A DNA stretch of 40,246 nucleotides. Origin: an uncultured bacterium (GTDB taxonomy: Bacteria > Bacteroidota > Rhodothermia > Rhodothermales > UBA10348). The position numbers were made by a program, and so were the translations under genes. Shown one piece after another: positions 7,888-17,325 of this stretch. Position 1 is the first letter of the stretch. Every line of letters starts with the position of its first letter. The stretch lies in contig CALIKL010000027.1 in the NCBI GenBank assembly GCA_938018055.1, forward strand, positions 1 to 40,246. Reading direction: 5' to 3'. The notes beneath the pieces are model-generated. The model searched no databases. It saw only the letters and a list, made by a program, of their open reading frames with translations, and was not told where the DNA came from.

Positions 7888-8544
7888 ATGAGCGCCCATC
7901 AACTTTTCACCGAGTCGGATCGAGAACGGATCGAACACGCCGTACGGGATGCAGAATCCCGAACCTCGGGTGAGATCGTGCCCGTAATCGTGAAAAGCTC
8001 CGGATCGTATCCTTCGGCCATTTGGAAAGCTGCCATGATTGGTGTCATTCCCGGGCTTTTGGTGCATGAATGGCTGGTGCTCGGCTCTTCCGATTGGGGA
8101 CTGTCGTCCTGGGCAGTTCAAATCATGCCGTTGACCATGATAGCCGGAGCACTCCTGTTTGCAGGGGCAGCGCGTGCATTCCCTGCCATCCAGCGCCTTT
8201 TTGTGCCAGCCTCGCGGCTGATTGAGTCGGTCCATGCCCGTGCCCAGCAGGCATTTCTGGAAAACGAAGTATTCCGTACGCGCGAGCGGACGGGTATCCT
8301 GATCCTCGTGTCCCTGTTCGAGCACCGGGTAGAGGTTTTGGGTGACACCGGGATTAATGAAAAGGTAGATCCGGACGATTGGGCCGATGTGGTGACCGAT
8401 ATTGTCGGCGGTATTAAAGCGGGTGATCCCACATCTGGAATGGTCTCAGCAATTGACCGTTGCGGACGATTGTTGGAGGAAGCAGGGATATCGCGGCGGG
8501 ATGATGATGAGGATGAGCTGCCAAATACGCCGCAGTTCCATTGA
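7888..8544 (+). CDS. TPM-domain membrane protein
   Basis: The protein has 218 residues. The N-terminal part (TESDRERIEHAVRDAESRTSGEIVPVIV) and the later block RTGILILVSLFEHRVEVLGDTGI are the two halves of a TPM (DUF477) domain. Between them two hydrophobic helices lie at about residues 47-65 and 73-96, so the domain is split by a membrane hairpin, an arrangement known in part of this family. The C-terminus is acidic (RRDDDEDEL). TPM proteins often sit beside lemA and a second TPM gene, but neither is present here. Its role is not established; some TPM domains are phosphatases or take part in photosystem repair. It converges on sufT. Confidence 0.82.
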   Translation: MSAHQLFTESDRERIEHAVRDAESRTSGEIVPVIVKSSGSYPSAIWKAAMIGVIPGLLVHEWLVLGSSDWGLSSWAVQIMPLTMIAGALLFAGAARAFPAIQRLFVPASRLIESVHARAQQAFLENEVFRTRERTGILILVSLFEHRVEVLGDTGINEKVDPDDWADVVTDIVGGIKAGDPTSGMVSAIDRCGRLLEEAGISRRDDDEDELPNTPQFH

Positions 8545-8604
8545 TGCCACGGGCCCGTTGCGCGCCGCGAGCGGGGGATTCCCTGCTTGACAAACCAACG
8601 GGGT

Positions 8605-9096
8605 CTACAGGAAGCCTAATTCAAGCTTGGCTTCATCCGACATCATTTCGGGAGAGAAAGGGGGCTCGAACGTGATTTCAACGCGAGCATCTTCGACCAT
8701 GGGAAGCTGGCGGACGCGAGATTCCACCTGTCCCGGAAGAAAACCTGCGGCGGGGCAATTCGGCGTGGTCAGGGTCATGGTGACCAGGACGGTTCGATCA
8801 GGATTGACTTGAATACCGTAGATCAGGCCCAGCTCATAGACGTCAACTGGAATTTCGGGGTCGTATACAGTCTTGATGGCCTTAACGACTTCCTCCTCGA
8901 TCTGCGCATCCGTGAAAACGGAGGGTTGTGTCACTTTAACCTTGGTCTCAGGAAGTCCTGATTCCTGCTTACTGGCCAGCGCAGAATCCCCGGCAACGAC
9001 ATGACCTGACGGTGTGGACCCGGTTTTGCTGCTACCAGCAGCGTCCGGTTCGGCTTGCATGTCTTCCTTGGCGGAATCGTTTGTCACATCACTCAT
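8605..9096 (-). CDS. sufT: SufT-like iron-sulfur maturation protein (DUF59/MIP18)
   Basis: The last gene of the suf operon, 17 bp after sufE. The C-terminal 100 residues or so form a DUF59 domain with the expected blocks TVYDPEIPVDVYELGLIYGI, TMTLTTPNCPAAG (the conserved Cys) and EITFEPPFSPEMMS. SufT-type proteins help load or transfer iron-sulfur clusters to client enzymes. The first 65 residues or so are an extra low-complexity, acidic and Ser/Gly/Lys-rich stretch (MSDVTNDSAKEDMQAEPD...) that the domain itself does not need; it may be a disordered tail. The start at 9094-9096 is the only good ATG. The position right after sufBCDSE supports the assignment. Confidence 0.9.
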   Translation of the reverse strand: MSDVTNDSAKEDMQAEPDAAGSSKTGSTPSGHVVAGDSALASKQESGLPETKVKVTQPSVFTDAQIEEEVVKAIKTVYDPEIPVDVYELGLIYGIQVNPDRTVLVTMTLTTPNCPAAGFLPGQVESRVRQLPMVEDARVEITFEPPFSPEMMSDEAKLELGFL

Positions 9097-9113
9097 GGGT
9101 ATCGGGGTACTTC

Positions 9114-9548
9114 TCAGGATGACTGGGATGAGCGGGCGGCCATGGCTCCAGCATAGAGCCGGATCTGTTTGATCATGGCATCGAGCCCATTCTTGCGTGT
9201 GGGGGAGAGGTGCTCTTTCAATTCCAGCTGGTCCAGGAAAGCCAGATCGGCACCAGCCACCTCGTGGGCCGGCGCATCATTGACGACGCGCAGGAGGATG
9301 GCAATCAGGCCCTTCGTAATCTGGGCATCGGAATCGGCTCGGAATTGGACATTCGCACCTTCCTGCCCTGGCTGTAACCACACTTGGGATTGGCACCCAT
9401 GGATCCTGTAATCACTCGATCGAAATGACTCGTCGATGGGTGCCAGCTCTTTCCCAAGATCAATTACATGCTGGTACCGATCCATCCAATCGTCGAACAG
9501 CTCGAATTCCTCAATGAGGTTTTGGGCGCGTTCAGTCAAGACACTCAT
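9114..9548 (-). CDS. sufE: Sulfur acceptor protein SufE
   Basis: This 144-residue protein takes persulfide sulfur from the cysteine desulfurase SufS and passes it to the SufBCD scaffold. The acceptor Cys is residue 52 in [10 protein letters not shown], the diagnostic SufE motif. The later blocks [15 protein letters not shown] and LSPTRKNGL are also typical. The start ATG at 9546-9548 overlaps the sufS stop (TGA at 9545-9547) in an ATGA junction, so the two genes should be translationally coupled, as fits a protein pair acting together. The frame stays open far upstream but there overlaps sufS and is not coding. Confidence 0.94.
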   Translation of the reverse strand: MSVLTERAQNLIEEFELFDDWMDRYQHVIDLGKELAPIDESFRSSDYRIHGCQSQVWLQPGQEGANVQFRADSDAQITKGLIAILLRVVNDAPAHEVAGADLAFLDQLELKEHLSPTRKNGLDAMIKQIRLYAGAMAARSSQSS

Positions 9549-10795
9549 GCCAGCATCTGGGCTGCACGACGAAGCCCCTCGGCCAGTCGATCGATTTCGG
9601 GACGGGTATTGTAGAAGGCGAACGAGGCTCGCACGGTGCCGGGAATGCCGTATTGCTTCATGAGTGGCTGGGTGCAATGATGACCCGTTCGCACGGCGAT
9701 ACCCAATCGATCGAGCACAGAACCCACATCGTATGGATGGGTCGCTCCGACCAGGAATGACAATACGGCCGCTTTCTTGGGGGCCGTTCCAATGATGCGC
9801 AGCCCTTCGATCCCGCTTAACTGGGTTGTCGCATAGCCGAGCAAATCCTGTTCCTGCTGTTTGATCCAGGACCATCCCAGCGTCTCCAGGTAGTCAGCGG
9901 CAGCAGCCATTCCGATCACACCTGCGATATTGGGGGTTCCCGCCTCAAACTTGTGCGGAATCTCATTGAAGGTCGTCCCCGTGAAGCTGACCTCCTCGAT
10001 CATGTCGCCGCCGCCTTGCCATGGCGGCATGGCCTCGAGGTGCTCGGCTTTGCCGTACAAAACGCCTACGCCCGTAGGACCGAACATCTTGTGGCTAGAA
10101 AGGCAATAAAAGTCCACGTCAAGCTCTTGGACGTTGACCGGGGCATGTGGAGTTGCCTGAGCACCATCCAGCAGTACCGGAACCCCTAAGCCGTGAGCAT
10201 CGGTAATGATGCGTCGCACGGGATTGATGGTGCCCAGTGAGTTGGATACATGAACCAGGGCAACAAGACGGGTCCGAGCATTCAGCAGGATAGGGAACTC
10301 CTCTATGTCCAATTCGCCGTCCTCGGTCACCGGCACAACCTGTAATCTGGCACCAGTCCGTTCACACAGTAGCTGCCAAGGAACGATGTTTGAGTGGTGT
10401 TCCATCGCCGAAACGATGATTTCGTCACCAGGACCGAATGACCTTCCGAACGACGAAGCAACCAGATTGATGGCCTCCGTTGTGCCGCGAGTAAAGATGA
10501 TTTCACGGGAATCCGAGGCGCCAAGGAACGAGGCCATGCGTTCACGAGCCCCTTCATACGCATCGGTGGCCAGCTGACTCATGGTATGCACGCCACGGTG
10601 CACATTCGCGTTTTCCTGTCGGTAGTACTGATCGATCCGATCCAGGACAACCTGAGGCTTTTGCGCCGTCGCTGCATTGTCGAAGTAGGCTACCTGGTGG
10701 CCGTGCACTTCCGTCTGTAGTGCCGGAAACGCAGCACGGACTGCGTCGAGATCAGGAGTGTTCGCCGTATTAGGCATTGCAGCGATAGAGTTCAT
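9545..10795 (-). CDS. sufS: Cysteine desulfurase SufS
   Basis: The protein has 416 residues, PLP-dependent, fold type I, group II cysteine desulfurase (SufS/CsdA type). It removes sulfur from cysteine to give alanine and an enzyme persulfide. Visible residues: the PLP-binding Lys236 in [10 protein letters not shown], His in EHHSN that stacks on the cofactor, and the catalytic Cys374 in [10 protein letters not shown]. The start ATG at 10793-10795 shares a base with the sufD stop (TGATG overlap), and its own stop overlaps sufE. MPNTANTP at residue 7 is a possible alternative start. Confidence 0.95.
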   Translation of the reverse strand: MNSIAAMPNTANTPDLDAVRAAFPALQTEVHGHQVAYFDNAATAQKPQVVLDRIDQYYRQENANVHRGVHTMSQLATDAYEGARERMASFLGASDSREIIFTRGTTEAINLVASSFGRSFGPGDEIIVSAMEHHSNIVPWQLLCERTGARLQVVPVTEDGELDIEEFPILLNARTRLVALVHVSNSLGTINPVRRIITDAHGLGVPVLLDGAQATPHAPVNVQELDVDFYCLSSHKMFGPTGVGVLYGKAEHLEAMPPWQGGGDMIEEVSFTGTTFNEIPHKFEAGTPNIAGVIGMAAAADYLETLGWSWIKQQEQDLLGYATTQLSGIEGLRIIGTAPKKAAVLSFLVGATHPYDVGSVLDRLGIAVRTGHHCTQPLMKQYGIPGTVRASFAFYNTRPEIDRLAEGLRRAAQMLA

Positions 10796-12081
10796 CAGGA
10801 TGCGTGTGCTTCCAGGATAGCGTGAAGACGGGCGTAGAGGTAATCACGAACCGACCCTTCTTTGATCAGATCAACGACGTCGCGGGCAAATGCCTCCAGG
10901 AGCAGCAAGCGGGCTTTCTCTGCTGGTATTCCTCGAGCCCGTAGGTAGAAAAGGGCATCTTCGTCCAATTCGCCTGTCGTAGCTCCGTGGCTGCATCGAA
11001 CATCGTCGGCGTAGATCTCGAGCTCGGGCTTGGCATAGATACTTGCCGAGCGGTCGAGCAGAATGCTCTTCGAGGACTGATAGGCGTTGATCTTCTGTGA
11101 GTCTTGCCGAACGAGGATCTTCCCGTTGAATACGCCAGTCGCCGTATCCGCTACGATTCCTTTGAAGAGTTCATTGCTTTCGCAGTTGGGCTTGGCGTGG
11201 TCAACAAATGTGTGATTATCGATGTGTTGGGAGCCGCGCGCGATATACAACCCGTTCAAATGTGTCTCACACTCCTCGCCGTCGGGAAGGAAGTGCAGGT
11301 TGTTTCGGACCATCCCACCACCGAGCGTGATCGTGTTCGTCGCGTAGTGGCTCGATCCTTCCTGGTATACATGCAAACCGTTGACAAACGTGGCTTCTTC
11401 GCTGCGTTCGAATATCAGGACGTGGTCAATCGATCCGCCGTCTGCCACCATCATTTCGGCAATCCGATTCTCGAAGGCCGAGCTTGCTCCGGCATGACCG
11501 AAGTGTTCGATGATCTGCACCGAGGCGCCTTTATCGGCTACCACCAACAAGCGGGGCTGTACGAGACCGGATGAGGAGACGTTGTCATGGTGGATGACGA
11601 TCGTCTGGTCTACTGCTGTGTTGGCTGCCACATGGATCAGAATGCCGTCTTCCGCGGCGGCAGCAGCCAGCGACGAAAACGCGTCTCGTTCAGCTACAAA
11701 GGCACGGGATAGGTGGTCGTTGACAAAGACTCTGTTGCCCTGGTATGCGTCCACCAGTGAACTGATGGTCAAACCCGAGGGAAGGTGAGCGGGAACGCTG
11801 TCCAACAGGCCGTTGGTAGTCGAAAGGTGGATCCCGTCCAACTGTTCGAGTGCACGGGTAGCCTGAACGGTGCCGGCCTCGTTCTCCAGTGAAAGATTGT
11901 CTGTGAAGCGTTTGGCTACCGGGGTGTACTTGTAGGCTTCAGAGCGCCGAGTCGGCAGCCCCATATCCTTGAATGCCCCAGCAGCCAAGCGACGTGTGGA
12001 CGCCCAGCCGTTGCCACCGTTGGCGTCCTGACGCTCTAGACGAGCGTTGATTTCGTTAAGGAGTTTCTGTTCGATCTGCAC
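10795..12081 (-). CDS. sufD: Fe-S cluster assembly scaffold subunit SufD
   Basis: The protein has 428 residues and is the partner of SufB in the SufBC2D scaffold. The N-terminal helical region ([16 protein letters not shown]) leads into the right-handed beta-helix core typical of SufB/SufD, with the conserved block [25 protein letters not shown]; the His here corresponds to the functionally important SufD histidine. The C-terminal helices ([10 protein letters not shown]) contact SufC. It lies between sufC (39 bp upstream) and sufS (1-base overlap). Confidence 0.94.
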   Translation of the reverse strand: MQIEQKLLNEINARLERQDANGGNGWASTRRLAAGAFKDMGLPTRRSEAYKYTPVAKRFTDNLSLENEAGTVQATRALEQLDGIHLSTTNGLLDSVPAHLPSGLTISSLVDAYQGNRVFVNDHLSRAFVAERDAFSSLAAAAAEDGILIHVAANTAVDQTIVIHHDNVSSSGLVQPRLLVVADKGASVQIIEHFGHAGASSAFENRIAEMMVADGGSIDHVLIFERSEEATFVNGLHVYQEGSSHYATNTITLGGGMVRNNLHFLPDGEECETHLNGLYIARGSQHIDNHTFVDHAKPNCESNELFKGIVADTATGVFNGKILVRQDSQKINAYQSSKSILLDRSASIYAKPELEIYADDVRCSHGATTGELDEDALFYLRARGIPAEKARLLLLEAFARDVVDLIKEGSVRDYLYARLHAILEAHAS

Positions 12082-12120
12082 GATCTCTTGGGTCCTGGTG
12101 AAAGATGGATGCGATCAGGT

Positions 12121-12885
12121 TCAGACGGCTTGGCCGGTGTCAGCCTTGATCCAGTCGTAGCCTTTCTCTTCGAGCTCCAGGGCAAGCTCCTTACCTCCTG
12201 ACATGACGATTTTGCCGTCCACGAGAACGTGAACGAAGTCAGGAACGATGTAATCCAGCAGGCGCTGATAGTGGGTGATGACCACGAATGCCCGGTCCTC
12301 ACCGCGCAGGTCGTTGACGCCGTCTGCCACGATCCGCAAGGCATCAATGTCCAGACCGGAATCGGTTTCATCCAGGATGGCGAGCTTGGGATCGAGCATG
12401 GCCAGTTGGAAAATCTCGTTGCGCTTTTTCTCACCACCAGAGAACCCTTCGTTCACCGAACGGGTCTTCAGGGAGGGATCCAGATGCACCAGCGCTGCTT
12501 TTTCCTTCATCAGTTTAAGGAAGTCACCTGCTGAGAGCGGTTCTTCACCCCTGTGTTCACGGACGGAATTGACCGCCTGCTTCAGGAAGTTCGACATCGA
12601 GACCCCTGGCAGCTCAACCGGGTACTGGAAAGCGAGGAACAGTCCCTCGCGGGCGCGCTCGTCTGTTTCCATTTCGAGCAAGTCTTCGCCGTCGAAATCG
12701 ATGGAGCCCTCGGTTACTTCATAATCTTCGCGTCCTGCGAGTACCGATGCGAGCGTGCTTTTACCAGATCCGTTCGGACCCATGATGGCGTGGACTTCGC
12801 CTGCGTTGACGGTCAGGTCAAGACCTTTGAGGATTTCCGTGCCATCTTCTTCGATACTGGCGTGGAGGTTCTTGATCGTGAGCAT
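12121..12885 (-). CDS. sufC: Fe-S assembly ATPase SufC
   Basis: With ATG 12883-12885 ([15 protein letters not shown]) the protein has 254 residues, the usual SufC length; the upstream open frame adds 17 residues with no family match. ABC ATPase motifs are clear: Walker [10 protein letters not shown], signature [11 protein letters not shown], Walker [17 protein letters not shown], and a switch His in [10 protein letters not shown]. SufC binds SufB and SufD and drives the scaffold's conformational change. It is 47 bp downstream of sufB. Confidence 0.95.
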   Translation of the reverse strand: MLTIKNLHASIEEDGTEILKGLDLTVNAGEVHAIMGPNGSGKSTLASVLAGREDYEVTEGSIDFDGEDLLEMETDERAREGLFLAFQYPVELPGVSMSNFLKQAVNSVREHRGEEPLSAGDFLKLMKEKAALVHLDPSLKTRSVNEGFSGGEKKRNEIFQLAMLDPKLAILDETDSGLDIDALRIVADGVNDLRGEDRAFVVITHYQRLLDYIVPDFVHVLVDGKIVMSGGKELALELEEKGYDWIKADTGQAV

Positions 12886-12932
12886 GGTGATGTTTTTCAG
12901 TGGAATGGGTGTGGCGGGGTTGTTTGGACGGA

Positions 12933-14396
12933 TCAACCGACGCTTCCTTCAAGTTCGATGGCCAACAAATTGCGGGCTTCAACGGCAAACTCCATCGGGA
13001 GCATGGCAAGGATCTCCTTGGCGAAACCGTTTACAATGAGTTTGATGGCGTCCTGCTCGCTGATACCGCGCTGCAGGCAATAAAAAATCTGGTCTTCCCC
13101 GATTTTAGATGTCGTTGCTTCGTGCTCGACTTTGGCTGTCGGGTTGCTGATCTCCAGGTAAGGGAAGGTGTGTGCACCGCAACGGTCGCCCAGCAGCATG
13201 GAGTCACACTGGCTGAAGTTGCGCGCGTTTTCGGCTCCGCGATTGACCTTCACCAAGCCGCGATATGAGTTCTGGCTCTTACCTGCGGATATTCCTTTCG
13301 AAATGATCGTCGACGACGTGTTTTTTCCGATATGGATCATCTTCGTTCCCGTATCCGCCTGCTGCATTCCTTTCGTGAACGCGACGGAGTAGAATTCTCC
13401 AACCGAGTCATCTCCTTTCAGAATGCAGGAGGGATATTTCCAGGTGATGGACGAGCCCGTTTCCAGCTGGGTCCAGGAGATCTTCGATCGATCTCCCTGG
13501 CAGATACCGCGTTTAGTCACAAAATTGTAGATCCCGCCAACGCCTTCGCTGTTGCCCGGGTACCAGTTCTGGATCGTGGAATACTTGACCTCTGCGTCGT
13601 CGTGAGCTACGATCTCCACGACCGCCGCATGCAGCTGGTTTTCGTCCCTCTGCGGCGCCGTGCATCCCTCCAGGTAGGAGACATACGAGTCTTCGTCCGC
13701 TACGATAAGGGTTCGTTCGAACTGTCCCGTTCCGGCTTCATTGATTCGGAAATAGGTGGACAGTTCAACCGGGCATTTCACGCCTTTCGGGATATAGCAA
13801 AAAGAGCCATCGGAGAAGACGGCCGAATTCAGGGCAGCAAAAAAATTGTCGGTGTGGGGTACAACACTACCGAGATATTTCTGGATCAGCTCCGGATGAT
13901 TCTGGACTGCCTCTGAGAACGAGCAGAAAATGATGCCGTTCTTTTCCAGCTCCTTGTTGAACGTGGTGGTTACAGAAACAGAATCCATGACCACGTCTAC
14001 AGCAATCCCAACCAGGCGCTCCTGTTCGGCAAGCGGAATACCAAGCTTGTTGAAGGTGTCAATCAATTCCGGGTCCACCTCATCCAGAGACTCCAACTCT
14101 GGCTTCTGTTTGGGAGCGGAGTAGTAGGAGATCGCCTGGAAATCGATGGGTGGAATATTGAGGTGAGCCCACTCGGGGAGACCATCTCCGTCTTCCATCA
14201 GAGAAACGAAATGACGGTATGCCCGCAGGCGCCATTCCAGCAGCCACGACGGCTCATTCTTCTTCGCAGAAATGAACCGAATGGTATCCTCTGAAAGACC
14301 GGCCGGCGCCTTGTCTGACTCGATATCGGTTACAAACCCGTACTTGTATTCACTTTGGGCTACTTCGTGGAGTAGCTCCGTTCCGTTTTCACTCAT
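12933..14396 (-). CDS. sufB: Fe-S cluster assembly scaffold subunit SufB
   Basis: The first gene of the operon encodes 487 residues, normal for SufB. The N-terminal block [20 protein letters not shown], the central [20 protein letters not shown] and [15 protein letters not shown] (the Cys of the latter is the conserved cluster or persulfide site in SufB), and the C-terminal [20 protein letters not shown] are all family signatures. SufB forms the cluster on the SufBC2D complex. The 311 bp upstream is shared with the divergent A-type carrier gene and contains symmetric CGTAA/TTACG sites. Confidence 0.95.
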   Translation of the reverse strand: MSENGTELLHEVAQSEYKYGFVTDIESDKAPAGLSEDTIRFISAKKNEPSWLLEWRLRAYRHFVSLMEDGDGLPEWAHLNIPPIDFQAISYYSAPKQKPELESLDEVDPELIDTFNKLGIPLAEQERLVGIAVDVVMDSVSVTTTFNKELEKNGIIFCSFSEAVQNHPELIQKYLGSVVPHTDNFFAALNSAVFSDGSFCYIPKGVKCPVELSTYFRINEAGTGQFERTLIVADEDSYVSYLEGCTAPQRDENQLHAAVVEIVAHDDAEVKYSTIQNWYPGNSEGVGGIYNFVTKRGICQGDRSKISWTQLETGSSITWKYPSCILKGDDSVGEFYSVAFTKGMQQADTGTKMIHIGKNTSSTIISKGISAGKSQNSYRGLVKVNRGAENARNFSQCDSMLLGDRCGAHTFPYLEISNPTAKVEHEATTSKIGEDQIFYCLQRGISEQDAIKLIVNGFAKEILAMLPMEFAVEARNLLAIELEGSVG

Positions 14397-14618
14397 GAAG
14401 ATGGGGTCCGGATGGGTTTTGATCGAGCGATAGCGGCCTTTTTGGGCACGCTGCGCTTCTTGTTTGGATCGAATCTAAATAAAGACTTGCCGTAAAGATT
14501 GGTTTCTATTCCAAAACGAAATGGATCCAGTCTTCACAGATTGGGAAAGCGGCATCCCGTTCGCCGGGGAACTGTATCCTCACTCGCGGTTACCTGCCCT
14601 CGTAGGTGCAGTCGGGCG

Positions 14619-14631
14619 CGTAATTATTACG
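14619..14631. promoter_or_regulatory. Perfect palindrome CGTAATTATTACG, candidate operator
   Basis: This 13-bp perfect palindrome (CGTAA-N3-TTACG) lies 76 bp upstream of the A-type carrier start and 222 bp upstream of sufB. Its AT-rich symmetric form and position between two iron-sulfur transcription units suggest a regulator site, possibly of an iron or Fe-S responsive protein. This is inferred from symmetry and context only. Confidence 0.35.
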
Positions 14632-14668
14632 TTCCGAAGCCACTAAATCAATCGATTCACACGGCATT

Positions 14669-14685
14669 CGTAATTCGATTTTACG
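14669..14685. promoter_or_regulatory. Second CGTAA-N7-TTACG inverted pair
   Basis: The same pentamers as in the palindrome at 14619-14631 recur here as an inverted pair with a 7-bp spacer, ending 22 bp before the A-type carrier start codon. At that distance a bound protein would block transcription or initiation of that gene. The repeat of the same half-sites 50 bp apart is the reason for listing it. Confidence 0.3.
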
Positions 14686-14707
14686 GCGTTCTTGAACGCT
14701 TCCTTCC

Positions 14708-15058
14708 ATGGAGACAGCCACATCTAGCGTCATCTTTATCACGGAGGCCGCTCTCGCCAAACTGAGCGCTACGGCGCAAGCGGAATCGGTCAACCTGGAG
14801 GAGACCTTCTTGAGGATTTCTGTGGTCCCCGGAGGATGCTCCGGTTTGACCTACGACCTTGGGTGGGACACCCAGGCCTCAGACCCGGATACCCGTCTCG
14901 AGCGAGGTCCATTCACTGTCGTAATTGACCCGAGAAGCGCAGTCTATCTGACCGGCACCACGCTGGATTTCAGTGACGGGCTGGAGGGAAAAGGATTTCA
15001 CTTCAACAATCCGCAGGCCGTTCGCAATTGTGCTTGTGGGGAAAGCTTCGGATTGTAA
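14708..15058 (+). CDS. A-type iron-sulfur carrier protein (SufA/IscA/HesB family)
   Basis: The 116-residue product has the three cluster-binding cysteines of A-type carriers: Cys44 in PGGCSGLTYDL and Cys108/Cys110 in NCACGESF (the more usual form is TCGCGSSF). A-type proteins receive clusters from the scaffold and pass them to apo-enzymes. The gene is divergent from the suf operon, which supports a SufA-like role. A second, more canonical paralogue is encoded at 24376-24753, so the two may serve different clients or conditions. The start ATG 14708 gives the normal family length. Confidence 0.9.
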   Translation: METATSSVIFITEAALAKLSATAQAESVNLEETFLRISVVPGGCSGLTYDLGWDTQASDPDTRLERGPFTVVIDPRSAVYLTGTTLDFSDGLEGKGFHFNNPQAVRNCACGESFGL

Positions 15059-15108
15059 CGTCCAGCACACGCTGGAACGACCATGTTCCGACGGCCCCCA
15101 GTGAGCGG

Positions 15109-15609
15109 TTATTCGCTCCGTTCAAAGGCCACGAGGTCACCTTCTAGAATGCCAACGGTATCTGAGAATCCTGCTTCCACTTCCAGCACGAACTGTGCAG
15201 GGCCGTTTGAAGGAATGGTTTCCGTTCGCATGGGCTGAACATATTTCGAAATGGACTGGATGTGTCCGTCTGAACGGACGAAGATCAGATCGAGGGCAAT
15301 GCGCGTATTGGCCATCCAGAAACCCTGTTCGCTTTCCTGCTCGAAGATGAACCACATTCCCGAATCTTCAGGCAATCCGTTGCGCTGCATCAATCCGCGA
15401 TTTCTGGACGAATCGGTATCGGCGATTTCGATGTCCAGTGTCAGATATACTTCATCATCGCGGCTGATGGTCAGAGCGCCATCTTTCTGAAAGGGGATAT
15501 CAATCAACGGCTCTTCAGAAGGCTCATTCGAAGCCGGTTCGTCGACCGCTGGTTGTCCGCAACCGGTCAGCAGCAGAAAGAAAGCGAGAAGGTAAGCTGT
15601 ACGATTCAT
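15109..15609 (-). CDS. DUF192 lipoprotein, second of a tandem pair
   Basis: With ATG 15607-15609 (MNRTAYLLAFFLLLTGC) the product is a 166-residue lipoprotein whose lipobox is LLTGC. The rest is a DUF192 domain with its usual blocks: RNRGLMQRNGLPEDSGMWF, FWMANTRIALDLIFV and AQFVLEVEAGF. DUF192 proteins are small envelope proteins of unknown function. The start overlaps the stop of the upstream paralogue by 4 bases, so the two are co-translated. The gene converges on the A-type carrier gene. Confidence 0.88.
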   Translation of the reverse strand: MNRTAYLLAFFLLLTGCGQPAVDEPASNEPSEEPLIDIPFQKDGALTISRDDEVYLTLDIEIADTDSSRNRGLMQRNGLPEDSGMWFIFEQESEQGFWMANTRIALDLIFVRSDGHIQSISKYVQPMRTETIPSNGPAQFVLEVEAGFSDTVGILEGDLVAFERSE

Positions 15610-16157
15610 GAGCTGGTGTCCGTGTCGAATGATTGTCGCCTCCAAGAAATACGGTCTTCTTCTGTAATGCCGTAGCGATCTGTGAACCCTGACCGGACCT
15701 CAACCACGTATTGGGCAGGAGCCGTTGACAGGATGAATTCCTCCGAAAATGGGGCGGTATTCTTTACAATGTTGACGATATCGCCGTTTGCGTCCACAAA
15801 CAGGATGTCCAGAGAAATGGCTGTGTTCTTCATCCAGAACGATTTCATTTCTTCCGCGCCATTCACGAATAACATGCCACCTCGATCCGGCAAGGATCGA
15901 CGATACATGAGTCCCTGAGCTTGCTCCTCCACACTTTCCGCCAATTCGATGACGATGCGCGTAATTATTGTGCTGTCAGCGCGTTGGAAATCCAGCACAC
16001 CTTCGGGAGTAAAAGGGACGTCTGTCACGGAAGGCTGTGAATCGGGGGTTTCGGATCCGCACGCTGTCAACACAAGGACGAGCATCATCAGAACGAAGCC
16101 GGTCCGCACCGTGGACCGTTTCAATCTGGAAGCAGTCGTGCCGTTACCATGTCGCAT
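15606..16157 (-). CDS. DUF192 lipoprotein, first of a tandem pair
   Basis: The protein resembles its neighbour at 15109-15609 along the whole domain (QAQGLMYRRSLPDRGGMLF, FWMKNTAISLDILFV, AQYVVEVRSGF), so the pair is an old tandem duplication. It carries a lipoprotein signal ending LVLTAC. The ATG at 16155-16157 makes it overlap hemW by 37 bases; a GTG at 16107-16109 would give a shorter, more normal signal peptide and an 11-bp gap after hemW, and may be the real start. Function unknown; probably anchored in the envelope. Confidence 0.85.
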   Translation of the reverse strand: MRHGNGTTASRLKRSTVRTGFVLMMLVLVLTACGSETPDSQPSVTDVPFTPEGVLDFQRADSTIITRIVIELAESVEEQAQGLMYRRSLPDRGGMLFVNGAEEMKSFWMKNTAISLDILFVDANGDIVNIVKNTAPFSEEFILSTAPAQYVVEVRSGFTDRYGITEEDRISWRRQSFDTDTSS

Positions 16158-17269
16158 ACGGTTTTACCCAAGTCAGTCAGTTGGACGGTGTGATTCCGAA
16201 TAGGGCGGATGAAGCCGCTCTCCTCAAGCTGTGCCAGCGCATCAACGTGCTCGACGAGCAGATCAACGCCATACCTCGATTCCAGTTCTTCCAGATCTAG
16301 ACCGTCTGCGGTCCTCAAACGCAGCAGGATATATTCATCTGCCAGAGAATCAATGGCGAGTCGTTCGGTATCGTCGACCGGGGCTACCCGCTGGCGCAAG
16401 AGCGCCTCGTACCGTTTCAGGTTTCGCACGTTTGCCCATCGTGAGGCAGGCAATGCCGACCACCAAAATGAGTGGGCTGAAGGCCCGAAGCCCAGATAAT
16501 TCTTGTGGGTCCAGTAACGGTGATTATGTACTGCACGCCGCCCCGGTCGGGCAAAACTGGAGATTTCATAGTGTTCGTAACCGCGATCCCTGAGGTAGTC
16601 CATCGTGAATGTGAACTGATCGCTCATGTCCTCTTCCGTCGCGGGAATAACCACACCGCGGTCCACCTGATTCTTCAGAGGCGTGCCGCTTTCGATTGTG
16701 AGACCATATGTGGAAATGTGGGGGACCTCAAAAGAGGCGGCAATTTCCAGGTTGGCGCTCCAGTATTCCGGAGGTTGGTCCGGAAGCCCAAAAATCAGGT
16801 CGATGGAGAAGTTATCGAAACCACTTTGTCGAACCGTTTCAATTACATTCCGGGCCGCCTTGGCACTATGGACCCGGTTCATGAATTGCAGATCGTCTTC
16901 GAAGAACGACTGGATACCGATACTCAACCGATCTATACCCAGAGCCCGGACCGCTGCCAGGTAGTCGGGCGTTACGTCTTCGGGATTTACCTCCAGCGTT
17001 GTCTCCTGCACCTGGGAGCAATCAAAGCTCTCGTTGAGCGTCTCGATGATTACTCCGAGGTCATCAGGATGGAGTAGGGAAGGGGTCCCTCCTCCGAAAT
17101 AGATGGTCCCCACCGGATCCCGCCCCGCGTATGCTGATGAACGCAGACGTATTTCAGTACAAACCGCATCCACGTAGGATGCGTGCGACTTTTCTGTCGT
17201 AACGAAATAGAAGTCACAGTATGTGCATCGCTGTGCACAGAATGGGACGTGGACGTAAATACCGGTCAC
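16121..17269 (-). CDS. hemW: Radical-SAM heme chaperone HemW
   Basis: The 382-residue protein has the radical-SAM cluster motif CAQRCTYC (Cys11, Cys15, Cys18), the GGGTPS glycine motif, and HNHRYWTHKNYLGFGPSAHS, which contains the HNxxYW signature that marks HemW rather than the anaerobic coproporphyrinogen oxidase HemN. HemW binds heme and helps insert it into respiratory enzymes. The C-terminal winged-helix-like part (DGLDLEELESRYG) is also present. It heads a minus-strand run with the DUF192 pair, 56 bp downstream of the small outer-membrane-like gene. Confidence 0.92.
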   Translation of the reverse strand: MTGIYVHVPFCAQRCTYCDFYFVTTEKSHASYVDAVCTEIRLRSSAYAGRDPVGTIYFGGGTPSLLHPDDLGVIIETLNESFDCSQVQETTLEVNPEDVTPDYLAAVRALGIDRLSIGIQSFFEDDLQFMNRVHSAKAARNVIETVRQSGFDNFSIDLIFGLPDQPPEYWSANLEIAASFEVPHISTYGLTIESGTPLKNQVDRGVVIPATEEDMSDQFTFTMDYLRDRGYEHYEISSFARPGRRAVHNHRYWTHKNYLGFGPSAHSFWWSALPASRWANVRNLKRYEALLRQRVAPVDDTERLAIDSLADEYILLRLRTADGLDLEELESRYGVDLLVEHVDALAQLEESGFIRPIRNHTVQLTDLGKTVCDMVTARLLPD

Positions 17270-17325
17270 GGGCGCGGAGTCCTGCGAAAAGAGGGTGTAA
17301 GGAGCATCAGCGGGGTCTGAGCGGC

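Larger units (their letters stand above)
14397..14707. other. Divergent promoter region between sufB and the A-type carrier gene
   Basis: This 311-bp non-coding region must hold the suf operon promoter (leftward) and probably that of the A-type carrier (rightward). I see no gene in it. It contains the half-site CGTAA at 14491-14495 and two symmetric pairs at 14619-14631 and 14669-14685. No classical -35/-10 pair stands out on either strand, and no good match to a known IscR or SufR box could be recognised by eye. Confidence 0.55.

Noticed and set aside
14616-15969. The 13-mer GCGCGTAATTATT occurs in the suf intergenic region and again at 15957-15969
   Set aside because: The second copy is inside a DUF192 coding sequence and has no symmetric partner, so it is probably a coincidence.
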